Positions 52,583-61,746 of a DNA stretch of 64,000 bases are shown here, one piece after another. Position 1 is the stretch's first letter. Every line of letters starts with the position of its first letter. The translations under genes and the position numbers were made by a program. Source of the stretch: Brevibacillus gelatini (lineage in GTDB: Bacteria; Bacillota; Bacilli; Brevibacillales; Brevibacillaceae); the NCBI RefSeq assembly GCF_003710935.1, contig NZ_RHHS01000005.1:124001-188000 (forward strand), in the 5' to 3' direction. A model generated the notes under the pieces. It saw nothing but the letters and a program-made list of their open reading frames with translations, made no database searches and was not told the DNA's origin.

Positions 52583-52999
52583 ATGCAACACTACGGTCAC
52601 AAGATCGGTCAAGCTGCCAGAGTCTTCAGTAAAACATTGAATGGAATCATGTCCCCGATGGGATTATATAGCTCGCAATGGAGCATTATTCTCTGCCTGC
52701 ATTACCGCAATTCCTTGACACAGGTGCAGCTCAGCAACTACCTGAACGTAGAGGCTCCGACCATTACCCGGACATTGACCCGGCTGGAGGAAATGGGCTG
52801 GATCATCCGCTCCGAGGGTGACGACAAGCGCGAACGGTACGTGTCGCTCTCGCCTGCCGCGATGGAGCGTTTCCCCCAATGGCTGCAAGCAGCGCGTGAT
52901 TTGGAGGCGGTTGCTTTGCGCGATCTGGACGAGAACGAGCTTGCTGTCTTCAACCGCGTGCTGAAAAAGATGACGGAAAATTTGAGTACGCTGGCATAG
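52583..52999 (+). CDS. MarR-family transcriptional regulator
   Basis: The 138-residue protein has the MarR winged helix: LTQVQLSNYLNVEAPTITRTLTRLEEMGWI (about residues 46-75) and the wing DDKRERYVSLS. It normally binds DNA as a dimer and releases it on binding a small phenolic or oxidant. No divergent or co-directional target gene is obvious; the gene ends in its own strong terminator. Cysteine is present only at residue 38 (IILCLH). Confidence 0.88.
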   Translation: MQHYGHKIGQAARVFSKTLNGIMSPMGLYSSQWSIILCLHYRNSLTQVQLSNYLNVEAPTITRTLTRLEEMGWIIRSEGDDKRERYVSLSPAAMERFPQWLQAARDLEAVALRDLDENELAVFNRVLKKMTENLSTLA

Positions 53000-53023
53000 G
53001 CTTGTGTGTTGATACGACCTCAC

Positions 53024-53084
53024 GAAAAAAGGGCTTCTACTTCTGAGCAGCCAAGCGGCTTTTGCTCAGGTAGAAGCCCTTTCC
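53024..53084. terminator. Bidirectional terminator with long stem
   Basis: GGGCTTCTAC and TCTGAGC pair with GCTCA and GTAGAAGCCC, flanked by A- and T-runs. It serves the convergent marR and FAD-protein genes. Confidence 0.85.
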
Positions 53085-53109
53085 CTGTTTTGCCTGTCGG
53101 ATTTGCTTT

Positions 53110-54543
53110 TTAGTTGAGCCGCTTGACGATGCTGCGAGCCATCCAGACGCCTGCCGCACCTGCCTGCGCCAGTCCGCGCGTAATCCCTGCCCCGTCGCCT
53201 CCGCAGAACAGTCCTTTGATTTCCGTCTCAAACTCCTCGGTCAGCTTCGGACGGGCCGAGTAAAACTTCGCTTCGACGCCGTAAAACAGCGTGTGCTCCG
53301 AGGCAATCCCCGGTGTCACCTTGTCCAGCGCTTCCACCATCTCGATGAGACTTTTCATCGTATTGTAGGGCAGCACCAGTCCGAGATCGCCCGGCACCGC
53401 TTCCTTCAAGGTCGGCTCCAGGAACCCTTCCTTGATCCGCCTTTCCGTAGAGCGGCGCCCCCGCAAAATATCGCCGTACTTTTGCACGATCACACCGCCG
53501 TTGGACAAATCGTTTGCGCGTTTGCATATTTCGCGCGCGTATTCGTTCGGCTTGTCAAAAGGCTCCGTAAACGTATGAGAGACGAGCAGCGCGAAGTTCG
53601 TATTGGTCGAGCCGAGCGCCGGGTCTTTGTAGGAGTGCCCGTTTGCCGCCATAACCCCGCTGTGGTTTTCCACGACGACGTGCCCGGACGGATTGCTGCA
53701 AAATGTGCGCACCCGTGTGCCGACAGAGGTGTTGAAAATAAACTTGCCCTCGTACAAATGCTCGTTGATTTCCCGCATGACGACATCGGACGTCTCCACG
53801 CGCACCCCTACGTCCACCTGGTTGTTGTACATTTTCAGGCGGCGCTTTTTCAGGATTTCGGTCAGCCATGCCGAGCCGTCCCGCCCAGGGCCGATCACGA
53901 CGAAATCGCCCTCGTACTCTTCGCCGCTTTTCAGGACGACCCCCTTGACGCGATGCCCATCGTCTTCCTTGACCGTCACAATGTCCTCGACCTCGGCCTT
54001 GAACCTCATGTCGATCCGTTCCTTCAAGTATTCAAAAATCGACTGCAAAATTTCCAGGTTTTGCTCTGTACCCAAATGGCGCACCTGCGCGCGGAGCAGC
54101 TTGAGCCCTGCCGCGTATCCGCGCTGCTCGATACTTTTGATCGTCTCTGTCGTCGGATCGGTAATGGTGTGGGTCGCGCCATGCTTCAGGTTGATTTCGT
54201 CGACGTATTTGATTAAGCCAAGCACGGTGGAAGGACTGAGGTAATCCGTCATCCAGCCGCCGAACTCGGTCGTGATGTTGAATTTGCCGTCACTGTAGGC
54301 GCCTGCCCCACCAAAACCGCTGGTGATCGAGCAAGCCGGCAGACAGCCTGCATAGCTCTTTTTCCCGGCAGGCGGCGGACAGAGCTTGATCTTTTCCTCC
54401 AGGATCGGACAGCGTCGGCTGTAAATGTCGTGCCCTTTATCAATCAAAAGCACCTTGGCATCCGGCGCTTTTCGCGTCAGCTCATAGCATGTAAAAATTC
54501 CGGCTGGTCCTGCGCCCACTACAATCACATCGTATTTTTTCAC
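53110..54543 (-). CDS. FAD-dependent dehydrogenase-like protein (COG2509 type), purine-riboswitch controlled
   Basis: The 477-residue flavoprotein starts with the dinucleotide-binding motif VIVVGAGPAGIFT (residues 7-19). A Cys-rich region follows (Cys45, Cys55, Cys67 and Cys71 around LCPPPAGKKSYAGCLPAC), then GFGGAGAYSDGKFN and a C-terminal FAD contact GLFCGGDGAGITRGL. It belongs to a widespread but uncharacterised family of FAD-dependent dehydrogenases. A purine riboswitch lies upstream, so a role in purine metabolism, or in a redox step triggered by guanine or hypoxanthine, is inferred. I chose the GTG at 54543, which follows GGGGAGG. Confidence 0.88.
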   Translation of the reverse strand: MKKYDVIVVGAGPAGIFTCYELTRKAPDAKVLLIDKGHDIYSRRCPILEEKIKLCPPPAGKKSYAGCLPACSITSGFGGAGAYSDGKFNITTEFGGWMTDYLSPSTVLGLIKYVDEINLKHGATHTITDPTTETIKSIEQRGYAAGLKLLRAQVRHLGTEQNLEILQSIFEYLKERIDMRFKAEVEDIVTVKEDDGHRVKGVVLKSGEEYEGDFVVIGPGRDGSAWLTEILKKRRLKMYNNQVDVGVRVETSDVVMREINEHLYEGKFIFNTSVGTRVRTFCSNPSGHVVVENHSGVMAANGHSYKDPALGSTNTNFALLVSHTFTEPFDKPNEYAREICKRANDLSNGGVIVQKYGDILRGRRSTERRIKEGFLEPTLKEAVPGDLGLVLPYNTMKSLIEMVEALDKVTPGIASEHTLFYGVEAKFYSARPKLTEEFETEIKGLFCGGDGAGITRGLAQAGAAGVWMARSIVKRLN

Positions 54544-54643
54544 TTCCAGTTCCTCCCCGTAAGCATGTTGGAATACTAGGCTTTTAACAAGCGTTGATTG
54601 CTCTTGTGCAGTCTCTCCCTGTTCGTCGCAAAAGACGACCGCA

Positions 54644-54757
54644 CAAAAAATTCCCGGCCGACGAATAAGGTATGTCAAAAACACCCTCATTCGTAGCCGG
54701 GAATTTACGGTTCCCTGTAGAGACCCTCAAACCATATCTTTGAGGATATACGAATTT
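54644..54757 (-). promoter_or_regulatory. Guanine-type purine riboswitch with overlapping terminator
   Basis: On the minus strand P1 is ATTCGTA/TACGAAT (54750-54756 and 54689-54695), P2 is CCTCAAA/TTTGAGG with loop GATATGG, and P3 is GGGAA/TTCCC with loop CCGTAAA. The junction has GTCTCTAC. Aligned to the xpt aptamer, the specificity base 74 is C (guanine/hypoxanthine type) and base 73 is G. The terminator 5' arm, AATTCCCGGC plus ACGAAT, reuses the P3 and P1 3' strands and pairs with ATTCGT and GCCGGGAATT before a T-run. Ligand binding should therefore block termination, as in the adenine-sensing pbuE switch. Confidence 0.93.
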
Positions 54758-55055
54758 GTCATGTATTCATCAAGCCAGACTTGTAGCTAACAACATTATG
54801 TATAGTAGCGCATAATCTGAATCAAGTCAACATTCAAAAGCCCGTTTATTCGTGTTTACATTTTATTAACAAACAAACAACGCAAATATAACGGTTTTTC
54901 AAGGTAAAATCCGAACATTATATCCGAACGTTCGTCATTTCCGCCCCCCCTGCTTCAATAACCGGGAAGGAATCGACGCAATTGTAGAGAATATATGGAA
55001 TTTCAACAAACTTTTTGGTATTACTACTCTCATACAAAAAGGATGAGGCTTGCCC
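54758..55055. other. AT-rich divergent intergenic region
   Basis: About 300 AT-rich bases separate the riboswitch from the plus-strand gene at 55056. It must hold the promoters for both directions. I see no RNA structure or reading frame that I can support. Confidence 0.5.
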
Positions 55056-56243
55056 ATGCGGGATTATCGCTATTACCAGTCTGCCTTTGCCGGTATTCCA
55101 AAGCCGTTCGCCTTCGTCGACCTGGACCTTTTGGAGCAAAATGCAGAGCAAATCGGATTGCAAAGCAATGGAAAGCCGATCCGGATTGCCAGCAGTTCCA
55201 TCCGCAGCGTCGGCATTCTCAAGCACCTGCTGCAGCTTGACGACTGCTTTTCCGGAGTGATGTGCTTCTCCGCGCCCGAAGCACTCCATTTGTGTGAAGA
55301 AGGCTTTGACGATTTGCTCCTGGGGTATCCTGTCTGGGAAAAAAGCTGGCTGGTCGCGCTTGGCGAGCAAATCCGGCAAGGCCGCACTCTCACCCTGACG
55401 ATCGATTCCGTCTCGCACGCAGAGCACCTGGAGCAAATCGCCCGCGAACAAGGCGTGATTTTCCCCGTCTGCCTGGACATAGACATGTCGTACGATATTT
55501 GGGGCCTGCACTTTGGTGTATGGCGCTCCCCTCTGCGCTCTCTGGAAAAAGCCGTTGCGCTGGCTTCCCGCGTCGCTTCCTCCAAACATCTTTTGCTGGA
55601 CGGGATCATGGGTTACGAAGCCCAGGTCGCAAGCATCGGAGATCGCTACCCCCGGCAATTTTTCAAAAACAGCCTGATTCGCCTGCTGAAACGGCAATCG
55701 GTCAAGGAAGCGGCCCACCGCAGGAAAGAACTGGTGAAGGCGATCAGGGAGCTGGGCATTTCCCTTCGCTTCGTCAACGGCGGCGGAACAGGCAGCTTGC
55801 ACCATACGGGAAAAGAGGACGCCGTTACCGAACTGACAGCCGGCTCCGGCTTTTTTGCTCCCGGCCTGTTGGATTACTATCAAGATTTTCATTTTCAGCC
55901 GGCAGCCGGATTTGCCCTGGAGATCATTCGCAAGCCTGCCGAGCATATTTACACATGCGCTGGCGGCGGCTATCTCGCCTCCGGTTCGGCAGGGGCGGAT
56001 CGCTTGCCCAAGCCGTACTTGCCCCAAGGTGTTCAGCTTCTGCCTGGCGAAGGCGCCGGAGAGGTGCAGACACCGATTCAGTATCGCGGCATGGAGACGC
56101 TGGAATTGGGCGATCCCGTATTTTTTCGCCACGCCAAAGCGGGTGAGCTCTGCGAACGCTTTTCACGGCTCTACTGTGTTTCAGGCGGAAAAGTTGTCGA
56201 TGAAATGACGACCTATCGCGGGGACGGACTATGCTTTCTGTAA
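55056..56243 (+). CDS. Alanine-racemase-fold PLP protein (amino acid deaminase/aldolase type)
   Basis: The 395-residue protein has the N-terminal alanine-racemase barrel (FAFVDLDLLEQNAEQI near residue 18; CLDIDMSYDIWGLHFG near 142) and a C-terminal beta domain, as in D-threonine aldolase and D-serine dehydratase-like enzymes. In relatives I expect a PLP-binding Lys in an RIASKS-type motif; here the motif reads IRIASSS with Ser at residue 47. Either the gene is inactive, another Lys is used, or the protein is a binding protein. I chose the ATG at 55056, 7 bases after GAGG. An IclR gene follows. Confidence 0.8.
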   Translation: MRDYRYYQSAFAGIPKPFAFVDLDLLEQNAEQIGLQSNGKPIRIASSSIRSVGILKHLLQLDDCFSGVMCFSAPEALHLCEEGFDDLLLGYPVWEKSWLVALGEQIRQGRTLTLTIDSVSHAEHLEQIAREQGVIFPVCLDIDMSYDIWGLHFGVWRSPLRSLEKAVALASRVASSKHLLLDGIMGYEAQVASIGDRYPRQFFKNSLIRLLKRQSVKEAAHRRKELVKAIRELGISLRFVNGGGTGSLHHTGKEDAVTELTAGSGFFAPGLLDYYQDFHFQPAAGFALEIIRKPAEHIYTCAGGGYLASGSAGADRLPKPYLPQGVQLLPGEGAGEVQTPIQYRGMETLELGDPVFFRHAKAGELCERFSRLYCVSGGKVVDEMTTYRGDGLCFL

Positions 56244-56412
56244 TCAAAATCGGTACGGTATCAACCGCAAACGCGCAAACTGCCGACCGATTTTGGTCTG
56301 CTCGAAATCTTGTTGATTCACTCGAAAAATTCTGATAGATTGAACTCATAAAATGGTGGCGAGACAACTGTCAAGTCGTCTTGCCCTACAAGAAAGCCAG
56401 GAGGGAAACACG

Positions 56413-57153
56413 TTGGTACAATCAATAGACCGTGCGATGAGCATTATCTTCGCCCTGGTATCTGACGAGAGCAAAACGCTCTGGTCCATCTCCGAAATCG
56501 CAGAGAAAACGTCTCTCCCGCTCAGTACGGTCCACCGCTTGATGAGCAGCCTGATGAAGTACGGCTTGATCGAGCAGGTACCGAAAACCAAGCAGTACAA
56601 GGTCGGGCTGACCTGGATGGAGATCGGGCTGCGAATTTGGGACAAAATTGATGTGCGGGCAGTCGCCAGAACCGTCATGGAGCAGCTGGCGGCAGAGGTA
56701 CGCGAATCGGTGTATTTGAATATTCCGCACGGCAACGACGCCATCGTGCTCGAACGGGTGGAAAGCTCCAAGACAGTAAGGAGCATCGACAATTTGGGCG
56801 AGCGTATCCCGCTGCATATCGGCGCCGCCAATAAAACGATCCTGGCCAACATGAAGCCAAAGGAAGCGGAACGGATCGTCAACGCGCTGGTTCCTGAACC
56901 TGAGCGCCGCCAAGAGCTGCTGGAGCTGCTGCCTCAGATCAGGCAAAACGGATACGCTGTCAGCTACGGGGAGAAAACGGAAGGCACTGCTTCCATCGCC
57001 GCTCCCATCATCGGCTACAAGCAACGGGTAGTCGGCGCCTTGAGCATCGGTGTTCCCAGCTATCGCATCACCGAAAAAGTCTTGGCCAAGCTGATTGATC
57101 GGGCGCGACAAAGTGCCAAGGAAATTTCCCATAAGATCGGTGCAATGCCTTAA
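56413..57153 (+). CDS. IclR-family transcriptional regulator
   Basis: The 246-residue regulator starts VQSIDRAMSII, the usual IclR opening. It has an N-terminal winged helix (about residues 20-80, with ISEIAEKTSLPLSTVHRLM) and a C-terminal effector-binding GAF-like domain. IclR proteins control catabolic genes in response to small acids. The next genes (M20 peptidase, OsmC) follow in the same direction at short spacing and are likely targets. The TTG start at 56413 follows GGAGGG. Confidence 0.9.
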   Translation: MVQSIDRAMSIIFALVSDESKTLWSISEIAEKTSLPLSTVHRLMSSLMKYGLIEQVPKTKQYKVGLTWMEIGLRIWDKIDVRAVARTVMEQLAAEVRESVYLNIPHGNDAIVLERVESSKTVRSIDNLGERIPLHIGAANKTILANMKPKEAERIVNALVPEPERRQELLELLPQIRQNGYAVSYGEKTEGTASIAAPIIGYKQRVVGALSIGVPSYRITEKVLAKLIDRARQSAKEISHKIGAMP

Positions 57154-57211
57154 TTTTTTTGCCCACGAAGTGGAAACGGTTTTCACTATACGGAAAATGG
57201 AGGCGTCTATC

Positions 57212-58852
57212 ATGCAAAAATGGCAGACAAAAGAACAACTCATCAATCTTCTGTGCAGTCTGGTCAATATCCCGAGCGTTACCGGATCACCTGCCGAGAA
57301 AGACTTGCCCGGTTATGTCGTCGATCAATTGCGTTCACTGCCCTACTACCAGGCCAATCCCGACCATGTCCGGGCCAACCCGACTGAGGATGGACGGCAT
57401 TTTGTCACCGCCCTCGTCAAAAAACCGGGCGTGCGCGACACCGTGATTCTGGTCAGCCACTTCGATGTGGTCGATGTCGAGGATTACGGCGGCTGGATGC
57501 AGCATGCTTTTGACCCGAAAACACTCACTCCCCTGTTCCAGCAAAATGCAGCAGACATGCCGGCTGATGTTCAGCAAGATTTGCGTACCGGCAACTGGCT
57601 GTTTGGCCGCGGAACGATGGATATGAAATGCGGGCTTACCCTGCACATGTCGATGATCGAGCGGGCGTGCGCCGGGGAATTTGACGGCAACCTGCTCTTG
57701 CTGACCGTTCCCGACGAGGAAGTAAACTCCGTCGGCATGCGCGCGGCTGTTCCCGAGCTGTTGAAAATTGCCGAGCAATTCGATTTGCGCTATACGACTG
57801 TCCTCAACTCCGAGCCGATGTTCACCCGTTTCCCGGGCGACCAAAACACCTATGTGTACACCGGCTCCATCGGCAAAGTGCTGCCGGGCTTTTTGTGCTA
57901 CGGAAAAGAAACGCACGTCGGCGAGCCTTTTGCCGGGCTGAACGGCAACTACATGGCTTCGCAGATTACGTGTGAGCTGGAACTGAACACTTCGTTTTGC
58001 GAAGTGGTCGAGGGCGAGGCTTCTCCACCACCTACCAACCTGATCCAGAAAGACTTGAAAAAAGAATACTCGGTGCAAATTCCGCATCGCGCCGTGACGC
58101 TGTTCAACCTGTTCCTGTTGGAAAAAAAGATGGAGGATGTCGTGGAGCCGCTCCTGAATGCAGCGCGAAATGTAGCTGAGCGCATCCGGCAAAACTACGT
58201 TCGCCATGCCAGCCAGTTCGCCCATTTCGCTCCTTTTAGCCCGCGTGACCTGTCCATCTCCGTGATGACCTACGAAGAGCTGTACACCTACGCCTTGAAA
58301 ACGCACGGCAAGGAAAAGCTGCGCCAGCTCGAAGCGGACGTGATCGCCAACCGCCAAGACAAGGACGACCGCGACACGACGATTGAGCTGGTCGATCAAC
58401 TGGCGATCCTCTGCAAAGAGCTGTCGCCGATGATAATCCTGTTCTTCGCGCCGCCGTTTTACCCGGCCGTCAGCTCGCGCAAGCACCCGCTGATCCAGAA
58501 GACAGTGGCCGAGATGGAGGCATACGCACGGCAGCAGCACCAGGTCACTTTGGTCAAACAAAACTACTTTGGCGGCATCTCCGACCTGAGCTACGTCGGC
58601 CTGCAATACCCGGCAGCCTCCATGCAGCCGCTGGTAGCCAACATGCCGCTGTGGAACAACGGCTACTCCATCCCGCTGCAGGAGCTGGAAGCTTTTGACG
58701 TCCCCGTCTTGAACCTGGGCCCTGTCGGCCGCGATGCGCATCAATGGACGGAGCGTCTGGACGTTGATTACGCATTCGATACATTGAAAGACATGCTGCC
58801 GCGCTGCATCCAGTCTCTGCTGAAAAACGGGCAGGCGGCGGCAAAGCAATGA
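57212..58852 (+). CDS. M20-family metallopeptidase (RocB-like)
   Basis: The 546-residue enzyme has M20 zinc-ligand segments: SHFDVVD (near residue 80), GRGTMDMKCG (near 132) and the catalytic Glu-Glu in VPDEEVNSVG (near 168). The overall length and the C-terminal GRDAHQWTERL segment match the RocB-type branch, which is linked to arginine/ornithine use in Bacillus. The substrate is probably an amidated or N-acylated amino acid or a dipeptide. The ATG follows GGAGG. It lies 58 bases after the IclR gene. Confidence 0.87.
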   Translation: MQKWQTKEQLINLLCSLVNIPSVTGSPAEKDLPGYVVDQLRSLPYYQANPDHVRANPTEDGRHFVTALVKKPGVRDTVILVSHFDVVDVEDYGGWMQHAFDPKTLTPLFQQNAADMPADVQQDLRTGNWLFGRGTMDMKCGLTLHMSMIERACAGEFDGNLLLLTVPDEEVNSVGMRAAVPELLKIAEQFDLRYTTVLNSEPMFTRFPGDQNTYVYTGSIGKVLPGFLCYGKETHVGEPFAGLNGNYMASQITCELELNTSFCEVVEGEASPPPTNLIQKDLKKEYSVQIPHRAVTLFNLFLLEKKMEDVVEPLLNAARNVAERIRQNYVRHASQFAHFAPFSPRDLSISVMTYEELYTYALKTHGKEKLRQLEADVIANRQDKDDRDTTIELVDQLAILCKELSPMIILFFAPPFYPAVSSRKHPLIQKTVAEMEAYARQQHQVTLVKQNYFGGISDLSYVGLQYPAASMQPLVANMPLWNNGYSIPLQELEAFDVPVLNLGPVGRDAHQWTERLDVDYAFDTLKDMLPRCIQSLLKNGQAAAKQ

Positions 58853-58874
58853 GGTCGCTTTAGGAGGACTCGTC

Positions 58875-59258
58875 ATGAAATTTGCAGCAAAAGAAAATGG
58901 ATTCGTCACCCATTTATCCTACGGCGACCTGCACGTCTCCGGCGATGAAGCATACGGCTTTTGCCCGTATCAGTTGCTGGTCTCCTCGATTGCCGTTTGC
59001 AGCGGCGGCCTCCTGCGCACAGTGTTGGACAAGATGAGAATGCCTTGCACCGATATGAAGATCACAGCCGATGTCACTCGCAACGAAGCGGAAGCAAACC
59101 GTATCGAGAAAATTCACCTGCACTACATCATCACAGGGGAAAACCTGAAAGCCGAAAGAGTACAAAAGGCCGTGGAAGCGGCAAGCAAAAACTGCCCGAT
59201 GGTCCAGTCGGTAAAAGGCAGTATCGTCGTGACAGAGTCGTTTGAGCTGCTTTCCTGA
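58875..59258 (+). CDS. OsmC-family protein
   Basis: The 127-residue protein has the OsmC/YhfA fold with two redox cysteines, Cys42 (IAVCSGGLL) and Cys107 (SKNCPMVQSV). Members reduce organic hydroperoxides or handle other electrophiles as homodimers. It lies 22 bases after the M20 gene with an AGGAGG site, so it is probably in the same operon. Confidence 0.88.
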   Translation: MKFAAKENGFVTHLSYGDLHVSGDEAYGFCPYQLLVSSIAVCSGGLLRTVLDKMRMPCTDMKITADVTRNEAEANRIEKIHLHYIITGENLKAERVQKAVEAASKNCPMVQSVKGSIVVTESFELLS

Positions 59259-59276
59259 TCGGACATATGCAGGCAA

Positions 59277-59325
59277 AAGGACCCTCCAGCCCGTGAACAT
59301 TCACAAGGCCAGAGGGTCCTCATCC
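59277..59325. terminator. Terminator between osmC-like and cls genes
   Basis: AAGGACCCTC pairs with GAGGGTCCT around a loop of some 27 bases; a short T-run lies further downstream on the plus strand. It separates convergent genes. Confidence 0.65.
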
Positions 59326-59328
59326 TTT

Positions 59329-60780
59329 TTATAAAATCGGAGACAACAATCGCGTCAATGATTCCTGCATGCGCATCCGAAGCGGACGGTTAAGATACTC
59401 GTCCATCGTCATTTCCCGGCAATCGGCCAGGTCTGCCACGAACAGCTCCTCAAGCTGCCGCGCCATCTGCGAGTCGTACAAGAACACATTGGTTTCAAAA
59501 TTGAGCTTGAAACTGCGTATATCGACGTTCGCCGTCCCTACAGAGGAAAGCTGGGTGTCCACCACCAGCGTCTTGGCGTGCATGAAGCCTTTTTCGTACA
59601 AATAGCAGCGCACACCGCTTTTCAACAGCTCCCCCAGATAGGAATGCGTCGCCCAGAAAACCATCAGGTAGTCCGGCTTTCCCGGCACCATGACGCGCAC
59701 GTCCACACCGGACATCGCGGCCATTTTCAACGCGGTCAGCATGCTGTCGTCCGGGATGAAGTACGGGGTCTGCAAATAAATCTTGTGGCGGGCCTTGTAG
59801 ATCATTTTCAGAAACGCATGCTTGATTTGCTGTTTTTCCGAGTTCGGTCCGCTCGACACGATCTGGCAGCCGATTGTGCCCTTTGGCTCCGGCATCTCCG
59901 GGAAGTAGTCGATCGACTCCTGCATTCTTTTTGGCGCAGACAAATTCCAGTCCAGGAAAAAACGCGCCTGCAGCATGTAGACAGCTTTTCCCTCAATCCG
60001 CAGGTGGGTATCCCGCCAGTACCCGAGCTTCTTGTCCTTGCCCAAATATTCGTCGCCGATGTTGAAGCCGCCTATATAGCCGATTTTTCCGTCAATGATC
60101 GTCAGCTTGCGATGGTTGCGAAAGTTGACCCGGAAATTGAGAAACGGAATCGACGAAGGAAAAAACGAGACGACTTCTCCCCCCGCCTCCACCAGCGGCC
60201 GGAAAAACCGGGAAGAGACTCCTGCCGATCCGACCGCGTCATAGAGCAGCCTGATCTCTACGCCTTCTCGTGCCTTTTTCGTCAACAGCTTCAGCAACCG
60301 CCCTCCGAGTTCATCATCATTAAAAATATAGTAAAGCAAATGAACGTGTTCCTTTGCTTCCTCAATCTGCCTGAACATGAGATCGAACAAGCTGTGCCCC
60401 TCGGCGAACACCTGAACGGCATTGTCTTGTGTATAGTAGGCACCGTCGCTCACCACGTTCATGAAAATCATGTCGCGATGCCTCTCCATCGCCGGATCGT
60501 TCACCTGCAGCTCGCCCTGCTCAAGCAGCTTCTTCTGCTTGTCAACAGCGGCGCGAAAATGGGAAAACTCACCCTCGCGCAACCGATACAGCTTTTTCTT
60601 GGTCAGCCTTTGCCCAAAAATCAGATAGAGGAGAAACCCGACACCCGGCAAAAACAGAAGCACCATCAGCCAGGCCCAGGTAGCCGCAATGTTGCGCCTC
60701 TCCATGAAGATAAGAACAGCGGCCAAGATCACATTCCCTATCGTAATGACCGCCACAATTTGCTCCAGCAACAACATCAC
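59329..60780 (-). CDS. cls: Cardiolipin synthase
   Basis: The 483-residue membrane enzyme has two N-terminal helices (residues 3-23 and 34-54) and two phospholipase-D HKD motifs: HRKLTIID (near residue 222) and HAKTLVVD (near 400). It joins two phosphatidylglycerol molecules to give cardiolipin and glycerol. Length and layout match bacterial ClsA-type enzymes. The start codon is one of two adjacent ATGs (60780 or 60777). Confidence 0.95.
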   Translation of the reverse strand: MMLLLEQIVAVITIGNVILAAVLIFMERRNIAATWAWLMVLLFLPGVGFLLYLIFGQRLTKKKLYRLREGEFSHFRAAVDKQKKLLEQGELQVNDPAMERHRDMIFMNVVSDGAYYTQDNAVQVFAEGHSLFDLMFRQIEEAKEHVHLLYYIFNDDELGGRLLKLLTKKAREGVEIRLLYDAVGSAGVSSRFFRPLVEAGGEVVSFFPSSIPFLNFRVNFRNHRKLTIIDGKIGYIGGFNIGDEYLGKDKKLGYWRDTHLRIEGKAVYMLQARFFLDWNLSAPKRMQESIDYFPEMPEPKGTIGCQIVSSGPNSEKQQIKHAFLKMIYKARHKIYLQTPYFIPDDSMLTALKMAAMSGVDVRVMVPGKPDYLMVFWATHSYLGELLKSGVRCYLYEKGFMHAKTLVVDTQLSSVGTANVDIRSFKLNFETNVFLYDSQMARQLEELFVADLADCREMTMDEYLNRPLRMRMQESLTRLLSPIL

Positions 60781-61015
60781 ACCACATCCGCCCTCAAAGA
60801 ATATCTCCCATTTTACACCATTTCTTCCCGTGATTCATCCTGGGCATTGGGTCATGGTGGTTCCTGCTTCAAAATATCCACATGAGCTTGTGAATGATTG
60901 TGTTTTCCCTTTTGTTTGTAATTACTTATGCTCGCAAGTTGGGTGGTATAATTTTCTTTTTTTATCTAAATTTGTTATGATAGTTGTACAATCAAGTAAC
61001 TAGAGAGTGTGAAAT

Positions 61016-61615
61016 ATGAAAAAAATATTACTGGTATGTATGATGTTTTTGTTGATGCTGACATCGGCTTGTGGAAATGTTGAAACAACACCAAATCAAA
61101 TTGCTTCCAGCGAGCCTGAACCTGGAACGGATGAGGCTATTATTCCAACAAACACATCCGAACATTGTCTGATAGACCGAATAAAGTTGGATAGTGAAAC
61201 TGAAAAATTTTTTTATGGCACTTGGAAAGTGGAGAAGCATTTGGGATTTGCCAATTCGTGGAATGATGCTTCGGAATATCCCACAGGGCAAAAATTTATT
61301 GGCGATGAACTTATCGTCAAAAAAGACTTTTTTTCATCAAAAGGCCTAAAACACTATAAAAAGTATCAATATGAACAACAAAATCCAATCTATCAGTTTT
61401 CAGCGATATGCAATAACCCTACCGCTTTTTATAGATTATATAAAATAGATATTCCAGACTTACATGAAAATGATGTGGTAAAAGCAATCGTTATAAATGA
61501 CCCGTCTACAGAAATGCGCATACCTGCAGGTTTAAGTTTTTTTGTTGTGAATAACGATAGACTTATCTTGTTATCAGAAGCAACCATTTTTGAGCTTAAA
61601 AAAGTTTCTGATTAA
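61016..61615 (+). CDS. Tandem lipoprotein paralogue 1, function unknown
   Basis: The 199-residue lipoprotein has a signal peptide with lipobox MLTSAC (lipidated Cys near residue 19). The mature part has an acidic Ser/Thr/Pro-rich linker (about 22-45) and a compact domain starting at ETEKFFYGTWKVEKHLGFA. I do not recognise the domain; the FxGTWxVxK opening resembles small lipocalin-like or lipoprotein beta-barrels. It is the first of three tandem copies in an AT-rich segment. A TATAAT box lies at about 60946-60951. Confidence 0.82.
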   Translation: MKKILLVCMMFLLMLTSACGNVETTPNQIASSEPEPGTDEAIIPTNTSEHCLIDRIKLDSETEKFFYGTWKVEKHLGFANSWNDASEYPTGQKFIGDELIVKKDFFSSKGLKHYKKYQYEQQNPIYQFSAICNNPTAFYRLYKIDIPDLHENDVVKAIVINDPSTEMRIPAGLSFFVVNNDRLILLSEATIFELKKVSD

Positions 61616-61746
61616 GGAAAGCGGGCTCGTTTGTGCCCATTTTTCAGGAAGAGTCCCCCTCTATCACCTCAAAAAATTCACGCGGCAAATAGCCTTATGA
61701 TGTCTGAAACGATTATGACACTATCCCAAATAAGAGAGTGTGAAAT

